DNA of 64,000 nucleotides from Candidatus Riflebacteria bacterium HGW-Riflebacteria-1. GTDB lineage: Bacteria; Muiribacteriota; Ozemobacteria; Ozemobacterales; Ozemobacteraceae. Each line of letters opens with the position of its first letter. Within the stretch, counting starts at the first letter, position 1. The notes under the pieces were generated by a model that was given only the letters and a program-made list of their open reading frames with translations, searched no databases and was not told where the DNA came from. The stretch is taken from the NCBI GenBank assembly GCA_002839445.1, contig PGYB01000005.1, positions 62,001 through 126,000 on the forward strand. The letters are read 5' to 3'. Shown here in pieces: positions 25,655 to 32,931 of the stretch. The position numbers and the translations under genes are program-made.

Positions 25655-26104
25655 ATGAATAGAAATGGCATGGCCATAATCATCGTGCTGGTGTTCTCAA
25701 CGGCTTTGCTGGCTCTGGCGGGAATGTACGTCAGCAGTTCGCGCAATGCTACCCCGATAAACAGCAGATTGCTTGAGCGCGTTCAGATGGACTTTCTCGG
25801 TCAGGGCATCACTCAGCTGGCGCTGCTAAAGTTCAAGCAGCTTCCGTCAGAGTTTTACTACGCCTATAATTTTACGGTCAGAGACAAGCGAACTGCGACT
25901 CCCGATCCCTGGGCAAAATATCTGCTTGGCCCGCTTAAAGGTGAAAGAACTTCGCCTTTTAAACTGAAGTATCACACCAATTGCCGGGTTCTTGGGCAGA
26001 CACAATACAAGACAGACGCGATAGAGTTTGAAGTTATAATCGAAGGCAATGACATGACAAGAAACATCAAGAAGACAATCAATTCAACCCGGGTAAGAAA
26101 CTGA
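25655..26104 (+). CDS. Pseudopilin lacking Glu5 (PilX/GspK-like)
   Basis: The 149-residue protein has a short basic leader, NRNG, followed by the helix MAIIIVLVFSTALLALAGMYVS. The residue at mature position 5 is Ile, not Glu. Loss of Glu5 is known for GspK and PilX-type subunits thought to sit at the tip. The protein is much shorter than GspK. A GGAAG site precedes the ATG. Its stop overlaps the next start (ATGA). Its place between two Glu5-containing pseudopilins supports the call. Confidence 0.65.
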   Translation: MNRNGMAIIIVLVFSTALLALAGMYVSSSRNATPINSRLLERVQMDFLGQGITQLALLKFKQLPSEFYYAYNFTVRDKRTATPDPWAKYLLGPLKGERTSPFKLKYHTNCRVLGQTQYKTDAIEFEVIIEGNDMTRNIKKTINSTRVRN

Positions 26105-26856
26105 TGAAAACCCGTAAAGGCTACACTCTTGTCGAAATACTTGTTGCAGCAAGCATTCTGTCTGCATTCATGCTGTCGATATTTCTTTTGTTCAGGCAGC
26201 TGACGACATCTTATCGCGTTGGTGAATGGAAGGCTTCGCGCCAGAAAGAAGTTCAGCTTCTGATGGCCATGCTGAAAGAAGATCTTGAGAAGGCCAACAG
26301 CGCGTTTGTAATCAAAGTCAGTGGCGAAGCTGAGCGAATTTCGCCAGAGATCAATATCAGCATTAATTCTCTCGCTTTCAACCCGCTTGAAGGTGGCGAT
26401 AAAAAACTTGAAAGTAACACCACCAATCAGCCGGTAGCCTATTTTGCGATAATCAAGTCTGCTGTCGAAGCTTCTGCGTTCAGTGAGCTGACCAGCGGTC
26501 GCTGGCAGGGCTGCTCGCTGGTAATGACATCTCGGAGTTTGAACTATCTGCGTACCGGAGACTATACGCGTCACTCCACTTTTCCAGTGGGTCTGCCCGG
26601 CGCGGTTTTCACCGCTCCAGACTCCGGGGTTTCAGCTGGCGGCCTTTTTGAGCCTAACAACAGCAATGACTCTTTCAACAAGGTCAACGATGTAAGCAGC
26701 GTCGCTTTTTATCTGATTGAGGATGGCGACAAAAGGGCGTTGCAGGTGGTTATCGAATGCCGGTTGGTGCAGGGTAATATTCCGGTCAGCAGCATAACAG
26801 AGTCGACTGTTGCAGGGATGTTGCGCGATACCAAAGTTGTTTCTGTGGGTATGTAA
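26104..26856 (+). CDS. Pseudopilin (PilW/GspJ-like)
   Basis: The 250-residue protein has a leader ending KTRKG and a mature part YTLVEILVAASILSAFMLSI with Glu5, the canonical prepilin signature. A coiled helical spine (about 25-70) and a beta-rich domain (VAYFAIIKSAVEA, AFYLIEDGDKRALQVVIECR) follow, like GspJ or PilW. It is the last gene of the operon from the promoter at 18393; no strong terminator is visible after it. Together the three proteins resemble the I-J-K or V-W-X tip complex. Confidence 0.75.
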   Translation: MKTRKGYTLVEILVAASILSAFMLSIFLLFRQLTTSYRVGEWKASRQKEVQLLMAMLKEDLEKANSAFVIKVSGEAERISPEINISINSLAFNPLEGGDKKLESNTTNQPVAYFAIIKSAVEASAFSELTSGRWQGCSLVMTSRSLNYLRTGDYTRHSTFPVGLPGAVFTAPDSGVSAGGLFEPNNSNDSFNKVNDVSSVAFYLIEDGDKRALQVVIECRLVQGNIPVSSITESTVAGMLRDTKVVSVGM

Positions 26857-27144
26857 GCTATTTTCTAACCAGCGTTGCCTGCACGGTTTCTAATCGTTGC
26901 TACGGCCAATTGGCATCACCCAATCTCTTTGTCGAGCAATTTTCGTTTTGCATTTGCTTGACTATTCAGCGCGGCGGGATTACGCTGCCGTTTTGTGGGC
27001 ATATAAAATTTGTGCCGCTTATATTGCGTGTTACAGCATTATTTATAGAGAAAAATCGAGGTGATGATGGATCGCACCAGCGTAGGTCGACAGCCTTTTG
27101 CTAAGCAATGATTGGTTGTATAAAAAATTAGAGGAGAGAATAAC

Positions 27145-27849
27145 ATGAAAAAAATGCTAGTGCTGTCTCTGATGGTGCTTCTTTCAGCAGTTTCGGTATT
27201 TGCTCAGGATGACCTTGACCCGGCTTATGCCAAGAATTTCGGGCGTGGCATAATGCTTGTTTCCCATGTTGGCTTACCAACTCGTGCAAAATGCGATATG
27301 TCGATGTTTGACTATCGCGACGGCAAATTTTTTATTCCGGCCGGCGCAGAAACTGCATTTAACGTCAGGGCACTTTTACCCGAGGGAGTAACCCTGGGAT
27401 CAGCCCTGGAAAAGGTCAAAAAGGATCAGGCAGAAAATCTGCAGCATCATAAAGAAGACCTGTGCTTTTACAAGGTTTGGTCTTCATACCAGGATGGTTC
27501 GCCGATCGAAAACATCAAATGGCCGGCAAATCTGAAAGAAGAACCAAAGTGGGCAAGTTCTACCGACGGTTATTCTTCTCTGGCTCCTGATGTATACAGC
27601 TGGGTTTCTGCCGGAATGTCCTATCAGGGTGATTTCAGAAGCTCATTCTGGAGCATGATGTTAACCAGCCAGCCTGGTGAAAAGCTTTATGTGACTTTCC
27701 ATGTTGGTTTTGAATACCAGGTTCCCGGTGGTCAGATCGAAAGCAAGTGGAACGACGTTCTTCAGAAGTTCGAAAACGTAACTTCAACCGGCATGATCGG
27801 TTATGCCTGCTCAGAACCGCTGGCCGCTTCAACCGTAGAATTCAAGTAA
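27145..27849 (+). CDS. Exported protein, unknown family
   Basis: The 234-residue protein has a textbook signal peptide (MKKMLVLSLMVLLSAVSVFA, cut before QDDLD). The mature part has several Trp/Tyr-rich segments (KVWSSYQDGSPIENIKWPAN; SSFWSMMLTSQPGEKLYVTF) and two or three Cys. GAGGAGAG precedes the ATG. A strong terminator follows at once, so this is a single-gene unit. No function can be assigned. Confidence 0.7.
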   Translation: MKKMLVLSLMVLLSAVSVFAQDDLDPAYAKNFGRGIMLVSHVGLPTRAKCDMSMFDYRDGKFFIPAGAETAFNVRALLPEGVTLGSALEKVKKDQAENLQHHKEDLCFYKVWSSYQDGSPIENIKWPANLKEEPKWASSTDGYSSLAPDVYSWVSAGMSYQGDFRSSFWSMMLTSQPGEKLYVTFHVGFEYQVPGGQIESKWNDVLQKFENVTSTGMIGYACSEPLAASTVEFK

Positions 27850-27862
27850 TTCAGTATCTCAG

Positions 27863-27897
27863 AACCCTGCATATTTAAAAGATATGCAGGGTTTTTT
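27863..27897 (+). terminator. Rho-independent terminator after the exported protein
   Basis: AACCCTGCATAT (27863-27874) pairs with ATATGCAGGGTT (27882-27893) around a seven-base loop, and a run of six T follows. Confidence 0.9.
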
Positions 27898-27938
27898 CAT
27901 GAAATAGTAACCGCCAGAATCTGGCCACCAAATTGAAA

Positions 27939-28316
27939 ATGCAAACACTTAAGTGCGCAAAGATTGCTTTCGCCGCAATGTTACTCATGATTTTGGCAGG
28001 GACAGCATCATATCTGGCAGTAATGCTGCTGTTCGGTTTTGAGATTTTTGATTATTTTCGCAAAAGCATTAACCAGCCAGAATTATACTCCGCCAATTTC
28101 TGGAATTTCTGGGGCGCCCTTGCTATCTACCAGGTCTTAAACATCATTGGCTTTAATACTGGCTTCAACCGGCTGTTTCCACTCTCCAGATTTTCGCCAG
28201 AGGAAGTTAAGGACCTCAGGTCCATGAAATTCGCGATGATGGCAGGCTTGTGTCTGGGAACATTCGTGCTGATTCTTTTACGCCCCGACACCGGCTATTA
28301 CAACCTGACCGAGTAA
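27939..28316 (+). CDS. Small membrane protein, unknown
   Basis: About 125 residues with three hydrophobic segments (residues 8-32, 53-72, 95-113) and a charged loop, SRFSPEEVKDLRSMKF. A TTG at 27933 and the ATG at 27939 are both in frame; neither has a good ribosome site. No family is recognised. It lies between a terminator and tRNA-Gly, and its stop is followed by a strong inverted repeat. Confidence 0.5.
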   Translation: MQTLKCAKIAFAAMLLMILAGTASYLAVMLLFGFEIFDYFRKSINQPELYSANFWNFWGALAIYQVLNIIGFNTGFNRLFPLSRFSPEEVKDLRSMKFAMMAGLCLGTFVLILLRPDTGYYNLTE

Positions 28317-28319
28317 GAA

Positions 28320-28350
28320 GGCCGCGGAACAGATAAATAGTTCCGCGGCC
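28320..28350. terminator. Strong inverted repeat between a membrane-protein gene and tRNA-Gly
   Basis: GGCCGCGGAAC (28320-28330) and GTTCCGCGGCC (28340-28350) form a perfect 11-base stem with a nine-base loop. It lies after the plus-strand gene and after the minus-strand tRNA, so it may terminate both. The T-rich tails are poor on each side. Confidence 0.55.
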
Positions 28351-28358
28351 CCTTTGAA

Positions 28359-28431
28359 AGCGGGAAACGGGGTTCGAACCCGCGACCCTCAGCTTGGGAA
28401 GCTGATGCTCTACCAACTGAGCTACTCCCGC
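28359..28431 (-). tRNA. tRNA-Gly (anticodon CCC)
   Basis: Read on the minus strand: acceptor GCGGGAG with TTCCCGC (one G-T pair), D arm GCTC/GAGC, anticodon stem TCAGC/GCTGA around TTCCCAA (anticodon CCC, codon GGG) and a standard T arm GCGGG-TTCGAAC-CCCGT. Length is 73 bases with no encoded CCA; the discriminator is T. Confidence 0.95.
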
Positions 28432-28440
28432 AATAGAGTT

Positions 28441-28469
28441 AATGTAGCAGATTCGGCGGCGCTTTTCAA
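28441..28469 (-). promoter_or_regulatory. Promoter of tRNA-Gly
   Basis: On the minus strand: TTGAAA (28469-28464), 17 bases, TACATT (28446-28441), ten bases before the mature tRNA. Confidence 0.5.
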
Positions 28470-28511
28470 GGCCAACCTTGCGAAAATGGCAGTATGCTGT
28501 TGCTGATGTTG

Positions 28512-28540
28512 TTGACTTCTACCCGGGCGAATCCTATCAT
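28512..28540 (+). promoter_or_regulatory. Promoter giving a leaderless mRNA for the STAS protein
   Basis: TTGACT (28512-28517), a 17-base spacer and TATCAT (28535-28540). Just six bases separate the -10 box from the ATG at 28547, and there is no Shine-Dalgarno. Confidence 0.6.
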
Positions 28541-28546
28541 TGAGCA

Positions 28547-28891
28547 ATGAGTGAATTCAAGCTGGAAAAGGCGTTTGCCGGTGATGTGCTGATACTGCGG
28601 CCAGAGGGCTATTTTAATGAGCCGGCCGGACAGGCGGTGCGCGCGTTCATAAGAGCAAGCGCTGCAGAAAAGACGAAAAAAGTTGTGTTGAACCTCGAAA
28701 AAGTCGCTGTCATAAACAGTCAGGGCATCACCCAGATGCTTGAACTGGTTGAAGATGTTCTTTATGAACTAAAAGGCAAAATCGTGCTCGTCGGCGTTTC
28801 GCAGCTTTATCTCGAAGTGTTTCAGGTAATCGGTCTGACTGGCATGACCAGCATTTTTGCCGACGAAAAAACAGCGATAGCGCAACTTTAA
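28547..28891 (+). CDS. STAS-domain protein (anti-sigma factor antagonist type)
   Basis: A single STAS domain of 114 residues. The phosphorylation loop VAVINSQGITQMLEL near residue 55 has Ser in the SpoIIAA position, so a serine kinase (anti-sigma factor) could control it. Proteins of this kind release a sigma factor or act in a partner-switching cascade. No kinase or phosphatase gene is adjacent. The mRNA is probably leaderless. A second STAS protein lies at 50411-50776. Confidence 0.8.
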   Translation: MSEFKLEKAFAGDVLILRPEGYFNEPAGQAVRAFIRASAAEKTKKVVLNLEKVAVINSQGITQMLELVEDVLYELKGKIVLVGVSQLYLEVFQVIGLTGMTSIFADEKTAIAQL

Positions 28892-28954
28892 GACCGCTCT
28901 CTGCTCAGGCCCAGGAACTGTCAACAGCCAATTTTTGGCTTAACAGTCGAATAC

Positions 28955-29437
28955 TCAGACGTCGAGCAGATGGCTCTTCAACTCGCTCAAAAACTCAGCT
29001 TCACTCTGGCTGACTTTGGTGCCAGTGCCTAAAAACCCGTCGCCGGCGGCTTTGGCGATTTCAAAAGCAAGCTCATAGGTGAAGGCGCGCATCGCACGCG
29101 CTTCTTCGCTGGTGGCTTTGTCGGCGAGAATCTGATTGGCTCGCGCTACTGTCGGTTCAAGATTTTTGAACGGGTTGAAATCTTCGTTGAGCAGCTCCTG
29201 TCGTGATTTACTGGCGCTTACCAGATCGTTGATAACCTCTCTGAGAAGTTCGAGATTGCCGTATTTATTCATAGCACTGGTGAGAAACGTGTGAGCAGAA
29301 AGCATTTCGCGCAGAAAGCCCACCATATCGCTAAGAGCGTGAATATCGCGGGTGCTGTACTTGTAACTCAGCCCGATGCAGGCAAAATACATCAGGTCGC
29401 TCCACTCTTTCGGGTCAAAATCAGACTTTGTTGTCAT
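28955..29437 (-). CDS. Helical protein of unknown function, downstream member of a pair
   Basis: The 160-residue soluble protein is predicted almost entirely helical (FACIGLSYKYSTRDIHALSD; LELLREVINDLVSASKSRQE). Its C-terminal part, FTYELAFEIAKAAGDGFLG, lines up with FYYRFAYKLSSMAGKEFAN of the upstream gene, so the two are probably old duplicates. The start overlaps the stop of the upstream gene by four bases (ATGA). No family is recognised; a tellurite-resistance-like (TerB) fold is conceivable but not supported by motifs. Confidence 0.55.
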   Translation of the reverse strand: MTTKSDFDPKEWSDLMYFACIGLSYKYSTRDIHALSDMVGFLREMLSAHTFLTSAMNKYGNLELLREVINDLVSASKSRQELLNEDFNPFKNLEPTVARANQILADKATSEEARAMRAFTYELAFEIAKAAGDGFLGTGTKVSQSEAEFLSELKSHLLDV

Positions 29438-29904
29438 ACCGCCTGCTCCTTGATCTCAAGAATCTCTCTTATCCACAGCAAAATCCCGGCATCCTCGGCC
29501 GAGACATGCCTGCCGATATTCGCAAACTCTTTGCCGGCCATACTCGAAAGCTTGTAGGCAAAACGATAATAAAAATTACTGATCGCCTTTTGCCTGACCG
29601 GCCCGACCTTTTGCTGCAGCACAGCTTTGAGTTCAAGCAGCTTTTGCTTAAGCGTTTCATTGCCGTCGGCCATTTTGACATAATCTTCACAGGCAACGGC
29701 CTTCTTTATGATGCCGCTTAACGAAGCAACTGCTGGCCGCAGAATCTCATCGTTAACATAAGTTTCGGCCGCAGAAGCGATCGAGATTGTCGCCAGATGA
29801 ACCTGGTAATCGCTTTCAGGCCTGGGCAGAAGAATGAGTTTTAAAGCCAGTATCGCCATCAGATCAACAATCAGCTGGTTCTCTTTAACCGTAAAGTTCT
29901 GCAT
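29434..29904 (-). CDS. Helical protein of unknown function, upstream member of a pair
   Basis: A 156-residue, mainly helical protein starting MQNFTVKENQLIVDLMAILA. It shows the pattern shared with its neighbour (FYYRFAYKLSSMAGKEFANIG, then SAEDAGILLWIREIL). It is translated with the downstream gene through an ATGA overlap. The pair is divergent from the nucleotide cyclase gene (108 bases between starts), so co-regulation with the cyclase is possible. Function unknown. Confidence 0.55.
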   Translation of the reverse strand: MQNFTVKENQLIVDLMAILALKLILLPRPESDYQVHLATISIASAAETYVNDEILRPAVASLSGIIKKAVACEDYVKMADGNETLKQKLLELKAVLQQKVGPVRQKAISNFYYRFAYKLSSMAGKEFANIGRHVSAEDAGILLWIREILEIKEQAV

Positions 29905-29977
29905 GTACCATGCCCTTATTGTGAATTGCCCTCAAGCTTTGAGGATAATTCAATTTATCGGGCCATGCTACAGAAAG

Positions 29978-30006
29978 TTTCAAATTCTGCGGTTTTCAGT
30001 TACAAT
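29978..30006 (+). promoter_or_regulatory. Promoter giving a leaderless mRNA for the cyclase
   Basis: TTTCAA (29978-29983), a 17-base spacer and TACAAT (30001-30006). Only six bases separate the -10 box from the ATG at 30013, the same arrangement as at 28512-28547. Confidence 0.5.
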
Positions 30007-30012
30007 CGTTTT

Positions 30013-32931
30013 ATGCAACCGCCTCCGAGAAGAGTACTGACCCTGCGTAATATTTTTTTGTATTTCGCGGTAGTGGTGTTGCCGATTCTGGTTGGCACAC
30101 TCGCGCTTGCCAATATGGTCGAAGAGCAATACCTTGCCGGCGTGGAAACGGCAAAGCAGGATCTCGACCTGCAAAGCGCGCGCGCCCGCCTTTTTTCTAC
30201 CGAAAAACACCAGATTCAGAACTTCGCTGCGTCATTGATCAGAGATCTCAAGCTCATCGAAAAGAGCCCGCAGACGATCGCTTCTTTTGTTGACCAGATA
30301 AATTTATGGTATCCCGACAGCTGTAAATGGTTGTTTTGGGATGAAAACGGGCGCCTGCTCAATATTCCATCGCAACATATGATGCTTGGTCAGCGAAACT
30401 GGCAATTTATGATCACCAGGCTGATGGCCCAGCATCACCTGCTTGCCAATAGCGAAGAACTGTTGAAGAATCCAGAATTTGACAGGATGTCTGGTAGTGC
30501 TATGAACATGCTGCAGAAAGCAATGGGCGATAATATGATCGAACATGTTTCATGGGCACTCGACAATCCGATGCTGATGAGTTGGCTTGGCAGGCCTTGT
30601 TACTTAGTCTGGAACATGGATGTAGAATCTTACCGGAAGACCAATGTTCCGGAAAAAATACGTGGTGGTTTCATGCTCATGCTTTATCCGGAAAAATTTC
30701 CCGAAAATTTCTGGCTCAAACGCATGATCAATCGGCGCACCAGGCCACGCTCAGGATTTGTGCATCCGCTCGTCGCGGTAAACATTTCCGACCGCTCGCT
30801 TGTAATACAGGATCCCGCTCTGAAAGACGGCAACCTCTGGCAGAGACTTCTCGATGCCTACACAGGGCGCATTCAGAGCACATTTGAATTCGAGAATTAC
30901 CTGTCCCGTGCCAGCGTTGCCGACGAAAAAAGCCCGGTCAGAATAGTATCGCTGGCCGATATCTCAGGCCTGCAGCAGGCGCGTTCAAAGATGCTGTACC
31001 GGCTGTCGTATGTCGCCATGCTGTTGCTGATATTGAGCAGCATAGTGTTGCCTGGAGTCATGCGTTTGCAGAATCTGGCCATGTCTTTGAGAATGCGCAT
31101 TACCGCAATTTTTGCTGTTGCAATGCTGGTTCCAATTGTCAGTCTGCTGAGCATTGGCAGAAGCTTCGCTTATCACGAAGAAAACAGGCTGAGAGAGTCG
31201 GCTCTGGTAAAAATGCGAGCTGGTTTTGAGGCGCTCGAACTGCGTTATCGCGATGCGCCGCGTCTGATTGAGAATTCCATCTATCAAGATTTGAAAAGCC
31301 GTCTTGACTTGCCTTTGACATACGAAAGTATTGCAAATGCCATGCAGAAAGCGGCTGAAGAAGGCCTTCTCCAATATTACGTCATCACCGATGAAAATGG
31401 GCGTTTTGTTACAACAAACTGGGACGATATCAATGTTGCTCTCAAAAAGTCTTTGGAAATGGTTGCGGCAAAATTAACCAAAATTGATAAACAGCTGGGC
31501 GAGCCTTCATCTGTAGTAGATGCGGCAATAGAAGAGGAGATGCAGCAGTATCTGCAGGTTATTGGCTCGGAGTTAGATTTTACCAGACCAACTAATCTGA
31601 ACTATTTTGTCTTTCAGAATATGCATATGTATTTTATGAACATAATGATACGGGTTGATGGCAAAATCGGCGGCCTGTTCGTTCAGCTGCCCGACTATTA
31701 TCTGGAAAAACGTTTCGCGTTCGATGAATTTACCCAGAATCGAATGGCGCTCGACCACGCTGACACTGAAAAGCGTGATTTTCCCGTTGAGTTGTCGTTT
31801 TATGCGAATTTCAAGGCTGAAAAGGGTTTTCCGCCAGAGTCGCACTTATGGAACAAGCTGAAAGATGTCTTCGAGCGCAGCCGACGTTTTAAAACCGAAG
31901 AAATAGGTACAATTGCCAGCGAAGACGAAACTTATCTGTATGCGATCAGACCGCTTTCTTCAATGCATTCACAAAGCTACACACCCTGCCTGCTTACCTC
32001 GACCCGGCCGATAGAAGCCAGACTCAACAGCGTTAAAATGGTGATCAGCGGGCTTGCTTTGGCAGCATTGATCGGCGCCATCATTCTGAGTCTTGTGTTG
32101 ACTGCCAGCCTTATCGGGCCGATCAGTCGTATCGACATCGCCGCCCAGCAGGTTGGCAACGGCAATCTCAATGTCACGCTTCCTCACATGGGAAACGACG
32201 AGCTTGGGCGCCTGAGTGATACTTTTAACGGCATGGTGCGCGGCCTGCGCGAGCGCGAAAAAATGCGTGCCTATGTTTCCGATTCAGTGCTCGAGGCAAT
32301 TCAGGATCAGTCTGAAGAATCGTTGCGTGAAGGGCGCCGCGTCGAGGTTACTGTGCTCTTTTCAGATATGCGCAATTTTACCGGGCTCAGTGAGAAGAGC
32401 AGCCCGGAACGTGTGTTCGCGCTGCTCAACGAATTTTTTGGCGGCGTTGAGCCGATAATTCGCGCCAATCACGGCCGGGTCGACAAGTTTATCGGCGATG
32501 CGATAATGGCGGTTTTTCACCATAGTGAGCCGGAACATCACACATTAAGCGCTGTTAAAGCTGCTTTTGCCATTAAGCAGTTTGTCAGTGACCTGTCAAA
32601 AAATAGCAAGTTTGTTGGCAAAACAGGTATAGATGTCGGTGTCGGTATCAGCACCGGAAGCGTTTTGCTCGGCGATGTCGGCAGCAGCCGGCGCAAGGAT
32701 CTTACGGTCATTGGCGATGAAGTCAACCTGGCTTCACGTCTTGAAACAGCCTCAAAAAAAGGCCGACACTCAAAGATTGTCGTTTCAGGCAGCACCTGGA
32801 AACATATCGAGTCATTCGTAAATGCCGAAAAAATGCCGTTTACCGAAATTCGCGGTAAAGAACAGGCTGTGCAGATTTATGAACTGATCAGTCTAAGAGA
32901 ATCAGCTGTCCTTGACCCAGACAAAGCCTGA
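30013..32931 (+). CDS. Membrane class III adenylate/guanylate cyclase with two sensor regions and HAMP
   Basis: This protein of about 972 residues should make cAMP or cGMP in response to an external signal. Layout: a membrane helix near 18-38, an extracytoplasmic region to about 320, two close helices near 330-380, a second extracytoplasmic region to about 660, another helix near 675-700, a HAMP domain (IDIAAQQVGNGNLNVTLP) and a C-terminal cyclase domain. The cyclase has both metal Asp residues (VLFSDMRNFTGL and KFIGDAIMAVF) and the transition-state segment VIGDEVNLASRLET. In-frame ATGs at 29926 and 29968 exist, but the promoter and absence of a ribosome site favour 30013. It overlaps the convergent Hsp70 gene by 30 bases. 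Confidence 0.8.
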   Translation: MQPPPRRVLTLRNIFLYFAVVVLPILVGTLALANMVEEQYLAGVETAKQDLDLQSARARLFSTEKHQIQNFAASLIRDLKLIEKSPQTIASFVDQINLWYPDSCKWLFWDENGRLLNIPSQHMMLGQRNWQFMITRLMAQHHLLANSEELLKNPEFDRMSGSAMNMLQKAMGDNMIEHVSWALDNPMLMSWLGRPCYLVWNMDVESYRKTNVPEKIRGGFMLMLYPEKFPENFWLKRMINRRTRPRSGFVHPLVAVNISDRSLVIQDPALKDGNLWQRLLDAYTGRIQSTFEFENYLSRASVADEKSPVRIVSLADISGLQQARSKMLYRLSYVAMLLLILSSIVLPGVMRLQNLAMSLRMRITAIFAVAMLVPIVSLLSIGRSFAYHEENRLRESALVKMRAGFEALELRYRDAPRLIENSIYQDLKSRLDLPLTYESIANAMQKAAEEGLLQYYVITDENGRFVTTNWDDINVALKKSLEMVAAKLTKIDKQLGEPSSVVDAAIEEEMQQYLQVIGSELDFTRPTNLNYFVFQNMHMYFMNIMIRVDGKIGGLFVQLPDYYLEKRFAFDEFTQNRMALDHADTEKRDFPVELSFYANFKAEKGFPPESHLWNKLKDVFERSRRFKTEEIGTIASEDETYLYAIRPLSSMHSQSYTPCLLTSTRPIEARLNSVKMVISGLALAALIGAIILSLVLTASLIGPISRIDIAAQQVGNGNLNVTLPHMGNDELGRLSDTFNGMVRGLREREKMRAYVSDSVLEAIQDQSEESLREGRRVEVTVLFSDMRNFTGLSEKSSPERVFALLNEFFGGVEPIIRANHGRVDKFIGDAIMAVFHHSEPEHHTLSAVKAAFAIKQFVSDLSKNSKFVGKTGIDVGVGISTGSVLLGDVGSSRRKDLTVIGDEVNLASRLETASKKGRHSKIVVSGSTWKHIESFVNAEKMPFTEIRGKEQAVQIYELISLRESAVLDPDKA

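Noticed and set aside
26910..27104. 64-codon frame between the last pseudopilin and the exported protein
   Set aside because: No ribosome site and Cys/Phe-rich random-looking sequence; TTGACT at 26958 also lacks a good -10 partner.
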